Shown here in pieces: positions 8,793-17,180 of a DNA stretch of 64,000 nucleotides (position 1 is its first letter; each line of letters begins with the position of its first letter). Where the stretch lies: assembly GCF_002803065.1 (NCBI RefSeq), contig NZ_NNBL01000003.1:1137461-1201460 (forward strand), read 5' to 3'. The translations under genes were made by a program, and so were the position numbers. The notes under the pieces were generated by a model, which was given only the letters and a program-made list of their open reading frames with translations, was not told the origin of the DNA and made no database searches. This stretch comes from Streptomyces sp. CB01635. Its GTDB lineage: Bacteria; Actinomycetota; Actinomycetes; Streptomycetales; Streptomycetaceae.

Positions 8793-9326
8793 TCACTTGA
8801 CCTGGGCGGCGATGGTCCGCGCGCACTCCAGGGACTCCGTGTGCGTGGTGTCCACCTCCAGGTCGTAGACGACGCCCCGGTGGACCGTCTCCGCCTGCCC
8901 TGCGGCCATCCCCTGGGCGCGGTCCCCGCGGACGATCTCGCGGCCCGCGGCGACCTCGCTGTCGCACCTGACGCCGACCCACAGCACGTCGAGTCCGCCC
9001 AGAGCTTTCTGCCACCGCTGCTGGGACTCCGTCCCGCCGAGGAACACGTCATCGATCACGATCCGGGCGCCTGCACCGGCCGTCGCGGCGACACCCTCCA
9101 TCCATGCTGCTTCCAGCTCCTGGAACACCGCTCCGACGCTCACTGCGCCGGCTGAAGTGATCTCGATTCCTTCGCCCGATGCCTTCATGGACGCGGGCAT
9201 CGCCTCGATCAGCCGGTCGATGCCGAAGGCGAGCCATGGATCCGGCAGTACCGCCTGTAGGCACCGGACGATCCCGGACTTGCCCGAACTGGACCCACCG
9301 TTCAACACGATCACCTGAGTCGTCAC
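8793..9326 (-). CDS. Chloramphenicol phosphotransferase-like kinase
   Basis: A 177-residue P-loop protein starting at GTG ([11 protein letters not shown]), chosen because the known enzyme is 178 residues and begins at the same point. The Walker A GGSSSGKS lies at residues 10-17. The catalytic Asp of chloramphenicol 3-O-phosphotransferase falls in [13 protein letters not shown] (about 37), and [15 protein letters not shown] and EVDTTHTES follow in family order. From memory it is very close along its whole length to the self-resistance enzyme of the chloramphenicol producer S. venezuelae. It would inactivate chloramphenicol by phosphorylating the primary hydroxyl. No antibiotic genes adjoin it, so here it is a stand-alone resistance determinant or a homologue with another substrate. 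Confidence 0.8.
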   Translation of the reverse strand: MTTQVIVLNGGSSSGKSGIVRCLQAVLPDPWLAFGIDRLIEAMPASMKASGEGIEITSAGAVSVGAVFQELEAAWMEGVAATAGAGARIVIDDVFLGGTESQQRWQKALGGLDVLWVGVRCDSEVAAGREIVRGDRAQGMAAGQAETVHRGVVYDLEVDTTHTESLECARTIAAQVK

Positions 9327-9415
9327 CGGGTCAGGGTAGAGGCACCCACCACGGCACACGAAGCGAATTTCGGCAACCGTCTGAATGACTAAGGATGTGA
9401 AGGTCTGGGGATGCG

Positions 9416-9946
9416 TCAACCATCCGCCCGTACCGGGTGTTTGCTGAGGATCGATACGCGGTTGAATGCGTTGATCGTTACCGCGACCCAGATCACGGCG
9501 GCGATCTGATCCTCGGTGAGCTCGGCCCGGGCGGTGGTGTAGGCGGATTCCTGCGCGACGGCGTCGGACGGCACGGTCGTCGCCTCCGCCAGTCCCAGGG
9601 CCGCTCGTTCCGTGGGGCTGAACAGTTCCGTGTCCCGCCACGCCGACAGCACGCCCAGCCGCTCGGTCGTCTCGCCGGCGCGCTGCGCCGCCCGGGTGTG
9701 TACGCGCAGGCAGTAGGCGCAGCCGTTGATCTGTGACACGCGGAGGTTGACCAGTTCCACCAGCCTGCGGTCGAGGCCCGCGTCGGCGGCTGCCGCTCGC
9801 ACCGTCTCCGACGTCTGCACGAGTGCGTGGTAGGCCTTGGGGCTCTGCTTGTCGATGAAGATCCGCCGGGGTGTGGATCCCGCCGCCGACTGGTTCGACG
9901 TGGACTTCTCCGGGCCGCTCGCGGGCCCTTGCTCCGATGTGTACAT
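9416..9946 (-). CDS. AhpD/carboxymuconolactone decarboxylase-family protein
   Basis: A 176-residue cytoplasmic protein starting [10 protein letters not shown], with an approximately 40-residue polar leader. The core carries the peroxidatic-type motif [14 protein letters not shown] (CxxC followed four residues later by His), as in AhpD-like alkylhydroperoxidases. It likely reduces peroxides through the CxxC pair. It is divergent from a pirin gene with a 74-bp spacer, a frequent stress-response pairing in actinomycetes. Confidence 0.85.
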   Translation of the reverse strand: MYTSEQGPASGPEKSTSNQSAAGSTPRRIFIDKQSPKAYHALVQTSETVRAAAADAGLDRRLVELVNLRVSQINGCAYCLRVHTRAAQRAGETTERLGVLSAWRDTELFSPTERAALGLAEATTVPSDAVAQESAYTTARAELTEDQIAAVIWVAVTINAFNRVSILSKHPVRADG

Positions 9947-10020
9947 GGGGCCGTTTCGTGTTCTAAGATCGAGACAAGTTGTTGAACATAAAACTATCAT
10001 GGTTGGAGGAGGTGGCCGCG

Positions 10021-11010
10021 ATGAGCAATGCGGAAGCAGGTCCGGTCGGAGTGCATGGCGGCTCCCGGGTGGCAGGCGAGCTGTCGGCCGAGGGGCAACG
10101 GGTCGACGTGCTCGCCCCGCGCGACGTCCCTCTGGGCGGGCCGCGGGCGATGACCGTGCGACGAACGCTCCCGCAGCGGTCCCGGACCCTGATCGGTGCC
10201 TGGTGTTTCGCCGACCACTACGGCCCCGACGATGTCGGCCGCACGGGTGGCATGGATGTCGCCCCGCATCCCCACACCGGACTGCAGACGGTGAGCTGGC
10301 TGTTCAGCGGGGAGATCGAGCACCGCGACAGCCTCGGCAGCCACGCCTACGTTCGGCCCGGTGAGCTGAACCTGATGACCGGCGGACACGGCATCAGCCA
10401 CAGCGAGGTCTCCACCCCGCGCACCACGACCTTGCACGGCGTCCAGCTCTGGGTGGCGCTCCCCGAAGAACACCGGCACACCGGGCGGGACTTCCAGCAC
10501 CATGTGCCCGAGCCGGTGCGGACGGAGGGCGCCGAGATCAGGGTCTTCCTGGGTGCCCTGGCCGGATCCGTCTCCCCGGTGCCGACCTTCACGCCCCTGC
10601 TCGGCGCCGAGATCACCCTCGCGGCGCGTGCGTCGCTCACGCTCGCCGTGGACGCCGATTTCGAACACGGCGTACTCGTGGACCACGGGGACGTCCGTGT
10701 GGCCGACACCCTGCTACGCCCAGCCGACCTGGGCTACGTCCACCCCGGCGCCGACACACTGACCCTCGTCAACGAGTCCGACGAGACGGCCCGGACAGTC
10801 CTTCTCGGCGGAACGCCGTTCGAGGAGGAGATCGTGATGTGGTGGAACTTCATCGGCCGCACTCACGAGGACATCGTCCGGGCGCGAGAGGAATGGGAGA
10901 GCGCCTCGGAGCGTTTCGGCGCTGTCGAGGGCTACCCCGGAGACCGTCTCCCCGCCCCTGCTCTGCCCCATGCCACCCTCGCGCCGCGCAAGAACCCCCC
11001 GCGTCGCTGA
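10021..11010 (+). CDS. Pirin family protein
   Basis: A 329-residue bicupin. The start MSNAEAGPVG follows a GGAGGAGG ribosome site. The N-terminal cupin contains the metal-binding set DVAPHPHTGLQTVSWLF (two His) and GGHGISHSEVS further on, both typical of pirins. The C-terminal cupin ends with the family's GGTPFEEEIVMWWNFIGR signature. Pirins are cytoplasmic iron or other metal proteins, some with quercetinase activity or redox-sensing roles. A GNAT gene follows after 19 bp, so the two are probably cotranscribed. Confidence 0.9.
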   Translation: MSNAEAGPVGVHGGSRVAGELSAEGQRVDVLAPRDVPLGGPRAMTVRRTLPQRSRTLIGAWCFADHYGPDDVGRTGGMDVAPHPHTGLQTVSWLFSGEIEHRDSLGSHAYVRPGELNLMTGGHGISHSEVSTPRTTTLHGVQLWVALPEEHRHTGRDFQHHVPEPVRTEGAEIRVFLGALAGSVSPVPTFTPLLGAEITLAARASLTLAVDADFEHGVLVDHGDVRVADTLLRPADLGYVHPGADTLTLVNESDETARTVLLGGTPFEEEIVMWWNFIGRTHEDIVRAREEWESASERFGAVEGYPGDRLPAPALPHATLAPRKNPPRR

Positions 11011-11029
11011 TCTCTTCCAAAGGAACCCG

Positions 11030-11377
11030 ATGACCCAGCCTTCCTCTGTTCCCCCTGTTCCCTCCGTCGAGCGGAACGATGAGCGCCACCGGTACGAGAT
11101 CCTCGTCGAAGGCGCACGTGCCGGGCTGACCGCCTACCGAGACCGCGGTGTGCAACGTGTCTTCTTCCACACGGAAGTTGACGAGGCGTATGCCGGACAG
11201 GGCCTGGCCGGCCAACTGGTCCAGCAGGCACTCACCGACGTGCGCAAGCTCGGCAAGAGGATCGTCCCGGTCTGCCCCTACGTGGCCAAGTTCCTGAAGA
11301 AGCACGAGGAGTTCGCCGACATCACCGACCCGGTCACCCCCGAGGTCCAGCAGTGGCTGGACGCCGAACTGGCCTGA
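11030..11377 (+). CDS. GNAT-fold N-acetyltransferase (YidJ/COG2388 type)
   Basis: A 115-residue single-domain protein starting MTQPSSV after a CAAAGGAA ribosome site. The acetyl-CoA loop is AYAGQGLAGQLV, within the usual EVDEAYAGQGLA context, and VCPYVAKFLKKH is the conserved C-terminal segment of this small family. It acts in the cytoplasm on an unknown amine. It lies 19 bp after the pirin gene. Confidence 0.87.
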   Translation: MTQPSSVPPVPSVERNDERHRYEILVEGARAGLTAYRDRGVQRVFFHTEVDEAYAGQGLAGQLVQQALTDVRKLGKRIVPVCPYVAKFLKKHEEFADITDPVTPEVQQWLDAELA

Positions 11378-11524
11378 TCCGTCGGGTCGGCCGCGCTCCG
11401 CCGCGCAGCTCCCTCTGTCCTGCGCGGGCACACCGCGTATGCCGGATCTCGCCCGCCAGGTCGTCTGTAACAGCCATGTATTAGAGGACGGTTGAACGGA
11501 ACGACCCCCGTGCAGCCAGGGTCT

Positions 11525-11590
11525 CAATGATCAGCAAGCGATCGACAGCCGATCAGGAAGCGATCGGCAAGCGATCGATCAACGATCAGT
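11525..11590 (+). repeat. Six 11-bp direct repeats with the CGATC core in phase
   Basis: Core pentamers CGATC or TGATC start at 11528, 11539, 11550, 11561, 11572 and 11583, exactly 11 bp apart. Three units are AAGCGATCG (11536, 11558, 11569) and the others diverge in the flanks. The array ends 47 bp before the DUF4232 lipoprotein start. Same-face spacing of short direct repeats is the signature of cooperative binding by an OmpR/PhoB-type response regulator or similar protein; this is inference. Confidence 0.75.
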
Positions 11591-11637
11591 ACGGCTCGCT
11601 CAAGACGATTGAGCGGACACCCTGAAAGGGACCCCCC

Positions 11638-12279
11638 ATGCGCGTCCAGAAGCTCTCCCTCCTCGCCGTCGCCGTCGTCGCGGGCCTCTCGCTCACCGCC
11701 TGCCAGAGTGGCGACGACTCCTCGGCCGGGTCGGACGACTCCTCGTCCTCCGCCCAGAGTTCCGGTTCCCAGAGCTCCGGTTCTCAGGACTCCGGCGGCA
11801 GCAGCGCATCGACCGGCAACGGCACCAGCACGGCGGGATCCGAAGCGAGCACCGGGGGTTCCTCCAACGGCGGTTCCGGAACGGGTACGGGTGCCTGCCA
11901 GACCTCCCACCTCGCCTTCAGCAGTTCCGGCGGCATGGCCGAGGGCACGCTCATCGTGAACCTCAAGAACACCGGTTCCGCCACCTGCACCCTCAAGGGT
12001 TTCCCCGGAGCCGACCTGAAGGGCAAGGACGGCACCGTCAGCGCCGAGCGCAGCAAGCTCGCCGCGCCGAGCGTCAGCGTCAAGCCCGGCGAGGAGACCC
12101 GCTTCACGCTCCACTACCCGTCGAACGACTCCGGCGGCTCCGGCGTCACCTTCACCAGCCTCGTCGTCACCCCGCCCAACGAGACGCATTCCCACACCCT
12201 GCCCGTCACCATCAACGTTCCCGCCACCGACGGCTCCGGCCCGGCCATCACGGTCGACCCCGTCGGCACCGGCAAGTGA
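11638..12279 (+). CDS. DUF4232-type lipoprotein
   Basis: A 213-residue exported lipoprotein. Residues 1-22 form a lipoprotein signal with lipobox LTAC (acylated Cys22). Residues 24-85 are a Ser/Gly/Thr linker, typical of actinobacterial surface lipoproteins. The globular domain (from ACQTSHLAFS) has the DUF4232 pattern: a beta-sandwich with a Cys pair and NTGSATCTLKGFPGADL. Function is unknown; the domain is extracellular and membrane-anchored. The start follows GAAAGGGA. The phased repeat array upstream suggests dedicated regulation. Confidence 0.85.
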   Translation: MRVQKLSLLAVAVVAGLSLTACQSGDDSSAGSDDSSSSAQSSGSQSSGSQDSGGSSASTGNGTSTAGSEASTGGSSNGGSGTGTGACQTSHLAFSSSGGMAEGTLIVNLKNTGSATCTLKGFPGADLKGKDGTVSAERSKLAAPSVSVKPGEETRFTLHYPSNDSGGSGVTFTSLVVTPPNETHSHTLPVTINVPATDGSGPAITVDPVGTGK

Positions 12280-12300
12280 CCTGCGGGCGCGAGGGATCCG

Positions 12301-12666
12301 TCACGTAAGGACCGCACTCCCCAGCCAGTGCGCGGCGAGCAGCGCGGCGCGGACGTGGAAGTCGTCGTCGAGGCTGTGGGTGCCGTCCGGCAGCAGCGCG
12401 GTCGCCTGCTGTACCCGGTACTGGACGGAGTTGCGGTGCAGGTTCATCGCCTGTGCCGCGGCCGCGTAGCTGCGGTGGTGGGTGAGGAACGTCCGTAGCG
12501 TCTCGCGCAGGGTGGCACCGCGTGGCCCGGCCTGCGCCAGTTCGCCCAGCGTGGCCGCCACGAAGTCGTGTACGGCCGGGAGGTCTCCGGCCATCAGCGC
12601 GACCGGTGCCACATCGGCGTAGTGCACCCAGTGCGGCGACGGGAGCAGCATCGCGGGATTCGGCCA
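12301..12666 (-). pseudogene. 3' remnant of a PucR/CdaR-type regulator
   Basis: Only about 117 C-terminal residues survive (from AMLLPSPHWVHYAD to the stop). They include the PucR C-terminal HTH_30 domain: RETLRTFLTHHRSYAAAAQAM followed by NLHRNSVQYRVQQATALL, the recognition helix conserved in this family. Full proteins have 400-600 residues. Upstream of about 12666 the frame loses all similarity and becomes antisense to a DUF3556 fragment, so the 5' three-quarters and the promoter are gone. Not expected to be expressed. Confidence 0.8.
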
Positions 12667-12684
12667 CGTCGGCCTGCTCGACGG

Positions 12685-13299
12685 TTGGCGGCCGTACCGC
12701 TCATCGCGACCGTCGCCGTGCTCGGCCTGCGGGACAAGACCATCTTCCTCGCGGCACGCGGCGAGCAGTACTGGCTCTCGCTGCTGATCTTCTTCTTCCC
12801 CTGCAGCGGCATGTTCATCGGCTTCAAGCTCGTCATGCTGGCGCTGTGGTGGGGAGCCGCGACGTCCAAGCTCAACCGCCACTTCCCGTTCGTGGTGGCG
12901 ACGATGATGAGCAACGCGCCTTTGATCCCCTCGGGCCGCGTCAAGCGGGTCTTCTACCGCGACCACCCGCGCGACCTGCGCTCCTCCCGGCTGCCGCTCC
13001 TCCTCGCCCGCATCGGAACCGCGGCCCGCTGCGGCTTCGCGCCCGGCGAGGTCCGCGTGATCTGCCTGGAGAGTCAGCCCATCCACCGGCAGAATCAGAC
13101 GTATGAGGTCCACGACGCCGCCCTCGGCCTGCTGGAACGTGGACACGTCAAGGTGCACGACATGGTGACCCGGCAGCCGTGGCCCACCGACGGCCCGGGC
13201 TACCCGGTCTACGGGGTGCAGTCCGGGCACCCGCTGCGGCCGGTGCCCGACGCGGACGGCTCCGTCGAGGGACTGCCGCCCATGGACACGGCGTCATGA
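12685..13299 (+). pseudogene. 3' remnant of a DUF3556 membrane protein gene
   Basis: About 200 C-terminal residues from AVPLIATVAVLGLRD to MDTAS. They include two hydrophobic segments and the LESQPIHRQNQTYEVHDAALGLLERG region typical of the DUF3556 C terminus. Intact members have about 570 residues, so the first two-thirds are missing. The break point near 12670 is the same one that truncates the regulator on the other strand. The stop overlaps the ATG of the downstream oxidoreductase (ATGA), so the two were once translationally coupled. Confidence 0.75.
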
Positions 13300-14723
13300 C
13301 GTCCGCCGTCATCGTCGGCGGCGGGCCCAACGGGCTCGCCGCCGGGGCCCTGCTCGCGAAGGCGGGCCTCGAGGTCACGCTCCTCGAAGCCGCGGACGAG
13401 GTCGGCGGCGGCACCCGCAGCCACGAGGCCGTCCTTCCCGGCCTGCTGCACGACCACTGCTCGGCCATCCACCCGATGGCCGTCACCTCGCCGGCGCTTC
13501 GCTCACTCGGCCTCGAACGGCACGGACTGCGCTGGAAGTTGGCGGACGTCGACTGCGTACACCCGCTGGACGACGGCAGTGCGGGGGTACTGATGCGCTC
13601 CGTCGAGGACACCGCCCGCATGCTCGGTGCCGACGCCGGACGGTACCGGGCACTCTTCGAGACGCCCGTGCGCCACTGGGACGCGCTCGCCCAGGACGTC
13701 ATGCGCCCTCTGCTGCGCGTCCCGACGCACCCGCTGCTGCTCGCGCGCTTCGGCCTGCCGACCGCCCTGCCCGCCACCGTCCTCGCACGTCTCTTCAGAA
13801 CCCCCCAGGCGCAGGCGCTGTGGGCGGGCGTCGCGGCGCACGCGTTCCGTCCGCTGACCCACCCGTTCACGTCGGCGATCGGACTGGGCATCCTGACCGC
13901 CGGGCACGCCGCCGGATGGGCCGTCGCCGAGGGTGGCTCACAGTCCATCGCCCGCAGCCTGGGGAACGTACTGGGCGAGCACGGCGGCACGATCCACACC
14001 GGCGTACACATCACCCGCTCCTCGCAGATCCCGCCCGCCGACGTGACGCTCCTCGACCTCGACCCCGGCCAGATCGCCCGCATCTACGGCGACCGGCTTC
14101 CCGCCCGCGTACGGTCCGCCTACCGGCGGTTCCGCCGCGGTCCGGGCGCGTTCAAGGTCGACCTGGCCGTCGAGGGCGGCGTGCCCTGGACGAACGAGGA
14201 CGCGCGACGCTCAGGCACCGTCCATCTCGGCGGCCCGTTCGCCGACGTGGCACGTGGAGAGCGGGACGTCGTGGCCGGGCGGATGCCCGAGCGCCCCTTC
14301 GTCCTGGTCGGCCAGCAGTACCTGGCCGACCCCACCCGCTCGGTCGGCGACGTACACCCTGTCTGGGCCTACGCGCATGTCCCGTACGACTACGACGGAG
14401 ACGCCACCGAAGCGATCCTCCGCCAGTTCGAGCGATTCGCCCCCGGCGTACGCGAACGCATCGTGGGCCGGCACATCACCCGGCCCGCCGACTTCGCCGC
14501 GGCCAACCCCAACTTCGTCGGAGGCGACATCGTCACGGGAGCCAACACGGTCCCGCACCTACTCCTCGGCCCGCGCCCCGCGCTCGACCCCTACGGCACC
14601 GGCCTGCCCGGCGTGTTCATCTGCTCGGCCGCCACGCCGCCCGGCCCCGCCGCACACGGCATGTGCGGCGCCGGCGCGGCGAGGTCCGCTCTGAGGCACC
14701 TCGGACTCCGACAACCCGCCTGA
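13296..14723 (+). CDS. FAD-dependent oxidoreductase (phytoene desaturase-like)
   Basis: A 475-residue flavoprotein starting MTSAVIVGGGPNGLAAG. The N-terminal GGGPNGLAAGALLAKAGLEVTLLEA is the dinucleotide-binding fold with its terminal Glu, followed by GGGTRSHE. The C terminus DPYGTGLPGVFICSAATPPGPAAHGM is the FAD-binding end of the CrtI/amine-oxidase superfamily. These enzymes dehydrogenate or isomerise C-C bonds; the substrate is unknown. Its ATG overlaps the stop of the truncated DUF3556 gene, so it has probably lost its native promoter, although the coding frame itself is complete. Confidence 0.85.
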   Translation: MTSAVIVGGGPNGLAAGALLAKAGLEVTLLEAADEVGGGTRSHEAVLPGLLHDHCSAIHPMAVTSPALRSLGLERHGLRWKLADVDCVHPLDDGSAGVLMRSVEDTARMLGADAGRYRALFETPVRHWDALAQDVMRPLLRVPTHPLLLARFGLPTALPATVLARLFRTPQAQALWAGVAAHAFRPLTHPFTSAIGLGILTAGHAAGWAVAEGGSQSIARSLGNVLGEHGGTIHTGVHITRSSQIPPADVTLLDLDPGQIARIYGDRLPARVRSAYRRFRRGPGAFKVDLAVEGGVPWTNEDARRSGTVHLGGPFADVARGERDVVAGRMPERPFVLVGQQYLADPTRSVGDVHPVWAYAHVPYDYDGDATEAILRQFERFAPGVRERIVGRHITRPADFAAANPNFVGGDIVTGANTVPHLLLGPRPALDPYGTGLPGVFICSAATPPGPAAHGMCGAGAARSALRHLGLRQPA

Positions 14724-14747
14724 CGCCGTGTCACGAGCGAACGCGAC

Positions 14748-14783
14748 GGGGCCCCGACCGGTCGTCAGCCCGGCCGGGGCCCC
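14748..14783. terminator. Bidirectional terminator
   Basis: GGGGCCCCG(A)CCGG pairs with CCGG-CCGGGGCCCC across a short loop between the convergent oxidoreductase and molybdoenzyme genes. A very GC-rich stem. Confidence 0.65.
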
Positions 14784-14803
14784 TCCTTCGCGCGACTTCC
14801 TGC

Positions 14804-17137
14804 TCAGGCGGCCGCTTCGATGGTCACCTTGACGTGCTTCATGATCGGCTGGTCGCTCTGCGTGCTGTAGTCGACGAGCGCGCACAGCACGTTCATCTCG
14901 GGCATGTACCCGGCCGCGCAGCCGCGCGGGATGTCGTACGGGATGGCGAGGTAGCCGTTGAGGTAGCGGTGGCTGCCGTCCCTTGCTGTGCTGGTGATGT
15001 CGACGGGATCGAATTCGGAGATCCCGCGCTCGCGCATGTCGTCCTCGTTCATGAAGACGAGCTCGCGCAGGTTCTTGATGCCGCGGTAGCGGTCGTTGTC
15101 CGAGTAGATCGTGGTGTTCCACTGGTCGTGGGAGCGCATGGTGCCCAGGGCCAGGGTGCCGGGTGCCGGTACGACGTCGGGCAGGGCCGCGTCGGAGAAC
15201 TCCGCGCCGCCGGACGGAGTCAGGAAGACCAGTTCGCGGGCGGGCTGCTTCAGGCGGAAGCCCAGGGGCAGGCGCACGCGGCGGTTGAAGTCCTCGAACC
15301 CGTCGAGGGCCTGGGACATGGTGTCGCGGATCCGGTCGTAGTCCTCGATGTACCACTCCCACGGCGTGCTGCTCGCGGGCAGGGCCGCGCGGGCCATGCC
15401 CGCGACGATCGCGGGCTCGGACAGCAGGTGCGGCGACGCGGGGCGCTTCATGCCGACGGACATGTGCACCATGCTCATCGAGTCCTCGACGGACGTGCTC
15501 TGGATGCCCTTGCGCTGATGGTCCTTCTCGGTGCGGCCGAGGCACGGCAGGATCAGCGCCTGGCGGCCGTGCACGAGGTGGCTGCGGTTGAGCTTGGTGC
15601 TCACCTGGACCGTGAGGTCGCAGTTGCGCAGGGCCTCGTACGTGATCGGCGAATCCGGTGCGGCGAGGGCGAAGTTGCCGCCCATGCCGACGAACACCTT
15701 CACATCGCCCCGGCGCATGGCCTGGATGGTGCCGATGGTGTCCAGGCCGTGCTCACGCGGCGGGTCGATCTTGCAGTACTCGGCCAGGCGGTCGAGGAAC
15801 TCGTCGTCGGGTCGGTGATCGATGCCGCAGGTGCGGTTTCCCTGGACGTTGCTGTGACCGCGTACGGGGGAGGGGCCGGCTCCTTCGCGGCCCAGATTGC
15901 CGCGCAGGAGAAGGAGGTTGATGATCTCGCGGACGGTGTCGACGCCATGCTCGTGCTGGGTCAGGCCCAGGCACCAGCTGATGATGCTGCGGTCGGCGTC
16001 GCAGTACACGCGCGCCGCTTTGAGGATGTCGTCGCGGCTGACCCCGGACTGCCTCTCCAGTTCCTCCCAGGAGGTGCTCTCGCACAGCTGCCGGTACGAG
16101 TCGAATCCGGTGGTGTGGCGGTCGATGAACTCCTGGTCCAGCGCCTTGGGGTCCAGCTTGGATTCCTCGATGACCGCCTTGGCCATGCCACGCAGGAGCG
16201 CCAGGTCGCCGCCGATGCGCACTTGGAGGTTCAGGGTGCTGGTCTTCGTCGTCTTGAACAGCGCCATGTCCATGAAGTCGTGCGGGACGATGGTGCGTGT
16301 GGCGGCCGCCTCGACCAGCGGGTTGACGTGCACGATCTGGGCGCCGCGGTGGTACGCCTCGGCGAGTGCTGTGAGCATTCTGGGCGCGTTGGAGGCGGCG
16401 TTGACCCCCATGATGAACAGCGCGTCCGCGCTCTCCCAGTCCTTGAGGTCGACCGTTCCCTTGCCCGTTCCCAGGGACGCCTGCATGGCGCGGCCGCTGG
16501 CCTCGTGGCACATGTTCGAGCAGTCGGGCAGGTTGTTCGTGCCCAGCTCACGGGCCATCAACTGGTAGAGGAACGTGGCCTCGTTGCCGAGCCGGCCGGA
16601 CGTGTAGTACGACGCCTGGTTCGGGTTCTCAAGGCCGCGCAGGGTGCTGCCGACGAGCTCGAACGCGTCCTTCCAGCTGATGGGGACGTAATGGTCCGTG
16701 TCAGGGTTGTAGACCATCGGCTCGGTCAGCCGGCCCTGGTCCTCCAGCTTGAAGTCGCTCCACTCGAACAGCTCGGTCACCGTGTGGGCGGCGAAGAAGT
16801 CGCGCTCGACGCGCTTGCGCGTCATCTCCCACGTGACGTGCTTGATGCCGTTCTCGCAGATGTCGAGCTTCAGGCCCTTGGTGTCGTCCGGCCACGCGCA
16901 ACCGGGACAGTCGAAGCCCGTGTTCTCGTGGTTCATCTTCATGATGGCCCGCGGGCCATCCACCAGTTCGCGCTCGCGCACGAGGAACTGGGTCACGCTC
17001 TTCGCGGCACCCCAGCCGGCAGCCGGGTGGTGGTAGGGGTGATACTCCGGATCCTCTTTGGGGATCGGCCCCACACTGGGTTCCAGTTCTTCCGGCGCCT
17101 CACTGTCGATGCTCAAGACACTCAACCCTTCGACCAT
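14804..17137 (-). CDS. FdhF/YdeP-family molybdopterin oxidoreductase
   Basis: A 777-residue molybdenum enzyme of the formate-dehydrogenase-H/YdeP branch. The start is taken at MVEGLSVLSIDSEAPEE because upstream sequence is low-complexity. The N-terminal GFDCPGCAWPD (about 70-85) is the YdeP-type cysteine pair, not a full 4Fe-4S set. NLPDCSNMCHEASGRAM supplies the likely Mo-coordinating Cys. GVNAASNAPRM, HVNPL and RGHSNVQGNRTCGI are cofactor-contacting segments, and the C terminus carries the molydopterin dinucleotide-binding beta-barrel. YdeP homologues are linked to acid resistance or formate handling, but the electron partner is unknown. Cytoplasmic; no twin-arginine signal is seen. It lies next to the cyd locus. 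Confidence 0.87.
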   Translation of the reverse strand: MVEGLSVLSIDSEAPEELEPSVGPIPKEDPEYHPYHHPAAGWGAAKSVTQFLVRERELVDGPRAIMKMNHENTGFDCPGCAWPDDTKGLKLDICENGIKHVTWEMTRKRVERDFFAAHTVTELFEWSDFKLEDQGRLTEPMVYNPDTDHYVPISWKDAFELVGSTLRGLENPNQASYYTSGRLGNEATFLYQLMARELGTNNLPDCSNMCHEASGRAMQASLGTGKGTVDLKDWESADALFIMGVNAASNAPRMLTALAEAYHRGAQIVHVNPLVEAAATRTIVPHDFMDMALFKTTKTSTLNLQVRIGGDLALLRGMAKAVIEESKLDPKALDQEFIDRHTTGFDSYRQLCESTSWEELERQSGVSRDDILKAARVYCDADRSIISWCLGLTQHEHGVDTVREIINLLLLRGNLGREGAGPSPVRGHSNVQGNRTCGIDHRPDDEFLDRLAEYCKIDPPREHGLDTIGTIQAMRRGDVKVFVGMGGNFALAAPDSPITYEALRNCDLTVQVSTKLNRSHLVHGRQALILPCLGRTEKDHQRKGIQSTSVEDSMSMVHMSVGMKRPASPHLLSEPAIVAGMARAALPASSTPWEWYIEDYDRIRDTMSQALDGFEDFNRRVRLPLGFRLKQPARELVFLTPSGGAEFSDAALPDVVPAPGTLALGTMRSHDQWNTTIYSDNDRYRGIKNLRELVFMNEDDMRERGISEFDPVDITSTARDGSHRYLNGYLAIPYDIPRGCAAGYMPEMNVLCALVDYSTQSDQPIMKHVKVTIEAAA

Positions 17138-17180
17138 GCAAATACGGGCATAAGCTGACAAAATACTAGTTTCAGTCAGG

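Noticed and set aside
11525..11590. PHO box.
   Set aside because: Unit length 11 bp fits, but the GTTCACC consensus is absent on both strands.
12301..13230. One long minus-strand protein containing the PucR C terminus.
   Set aside because: The part beyond 12666 is antisense to the DUF3556 fragment and has low-complexity composition; only the HTH end is homologous.
13820..17158. A very long plus-strand open frame (about 1,100 codons) across the oxidoreductase and molybdoenzyme genes.
   Set aside because: It is antisense to the FdhF-type gene and in the wrong frame for the oxidoreductase; Arg/Pro/Gly-rich composition and no domain, a normal artefact of high GC DNA.
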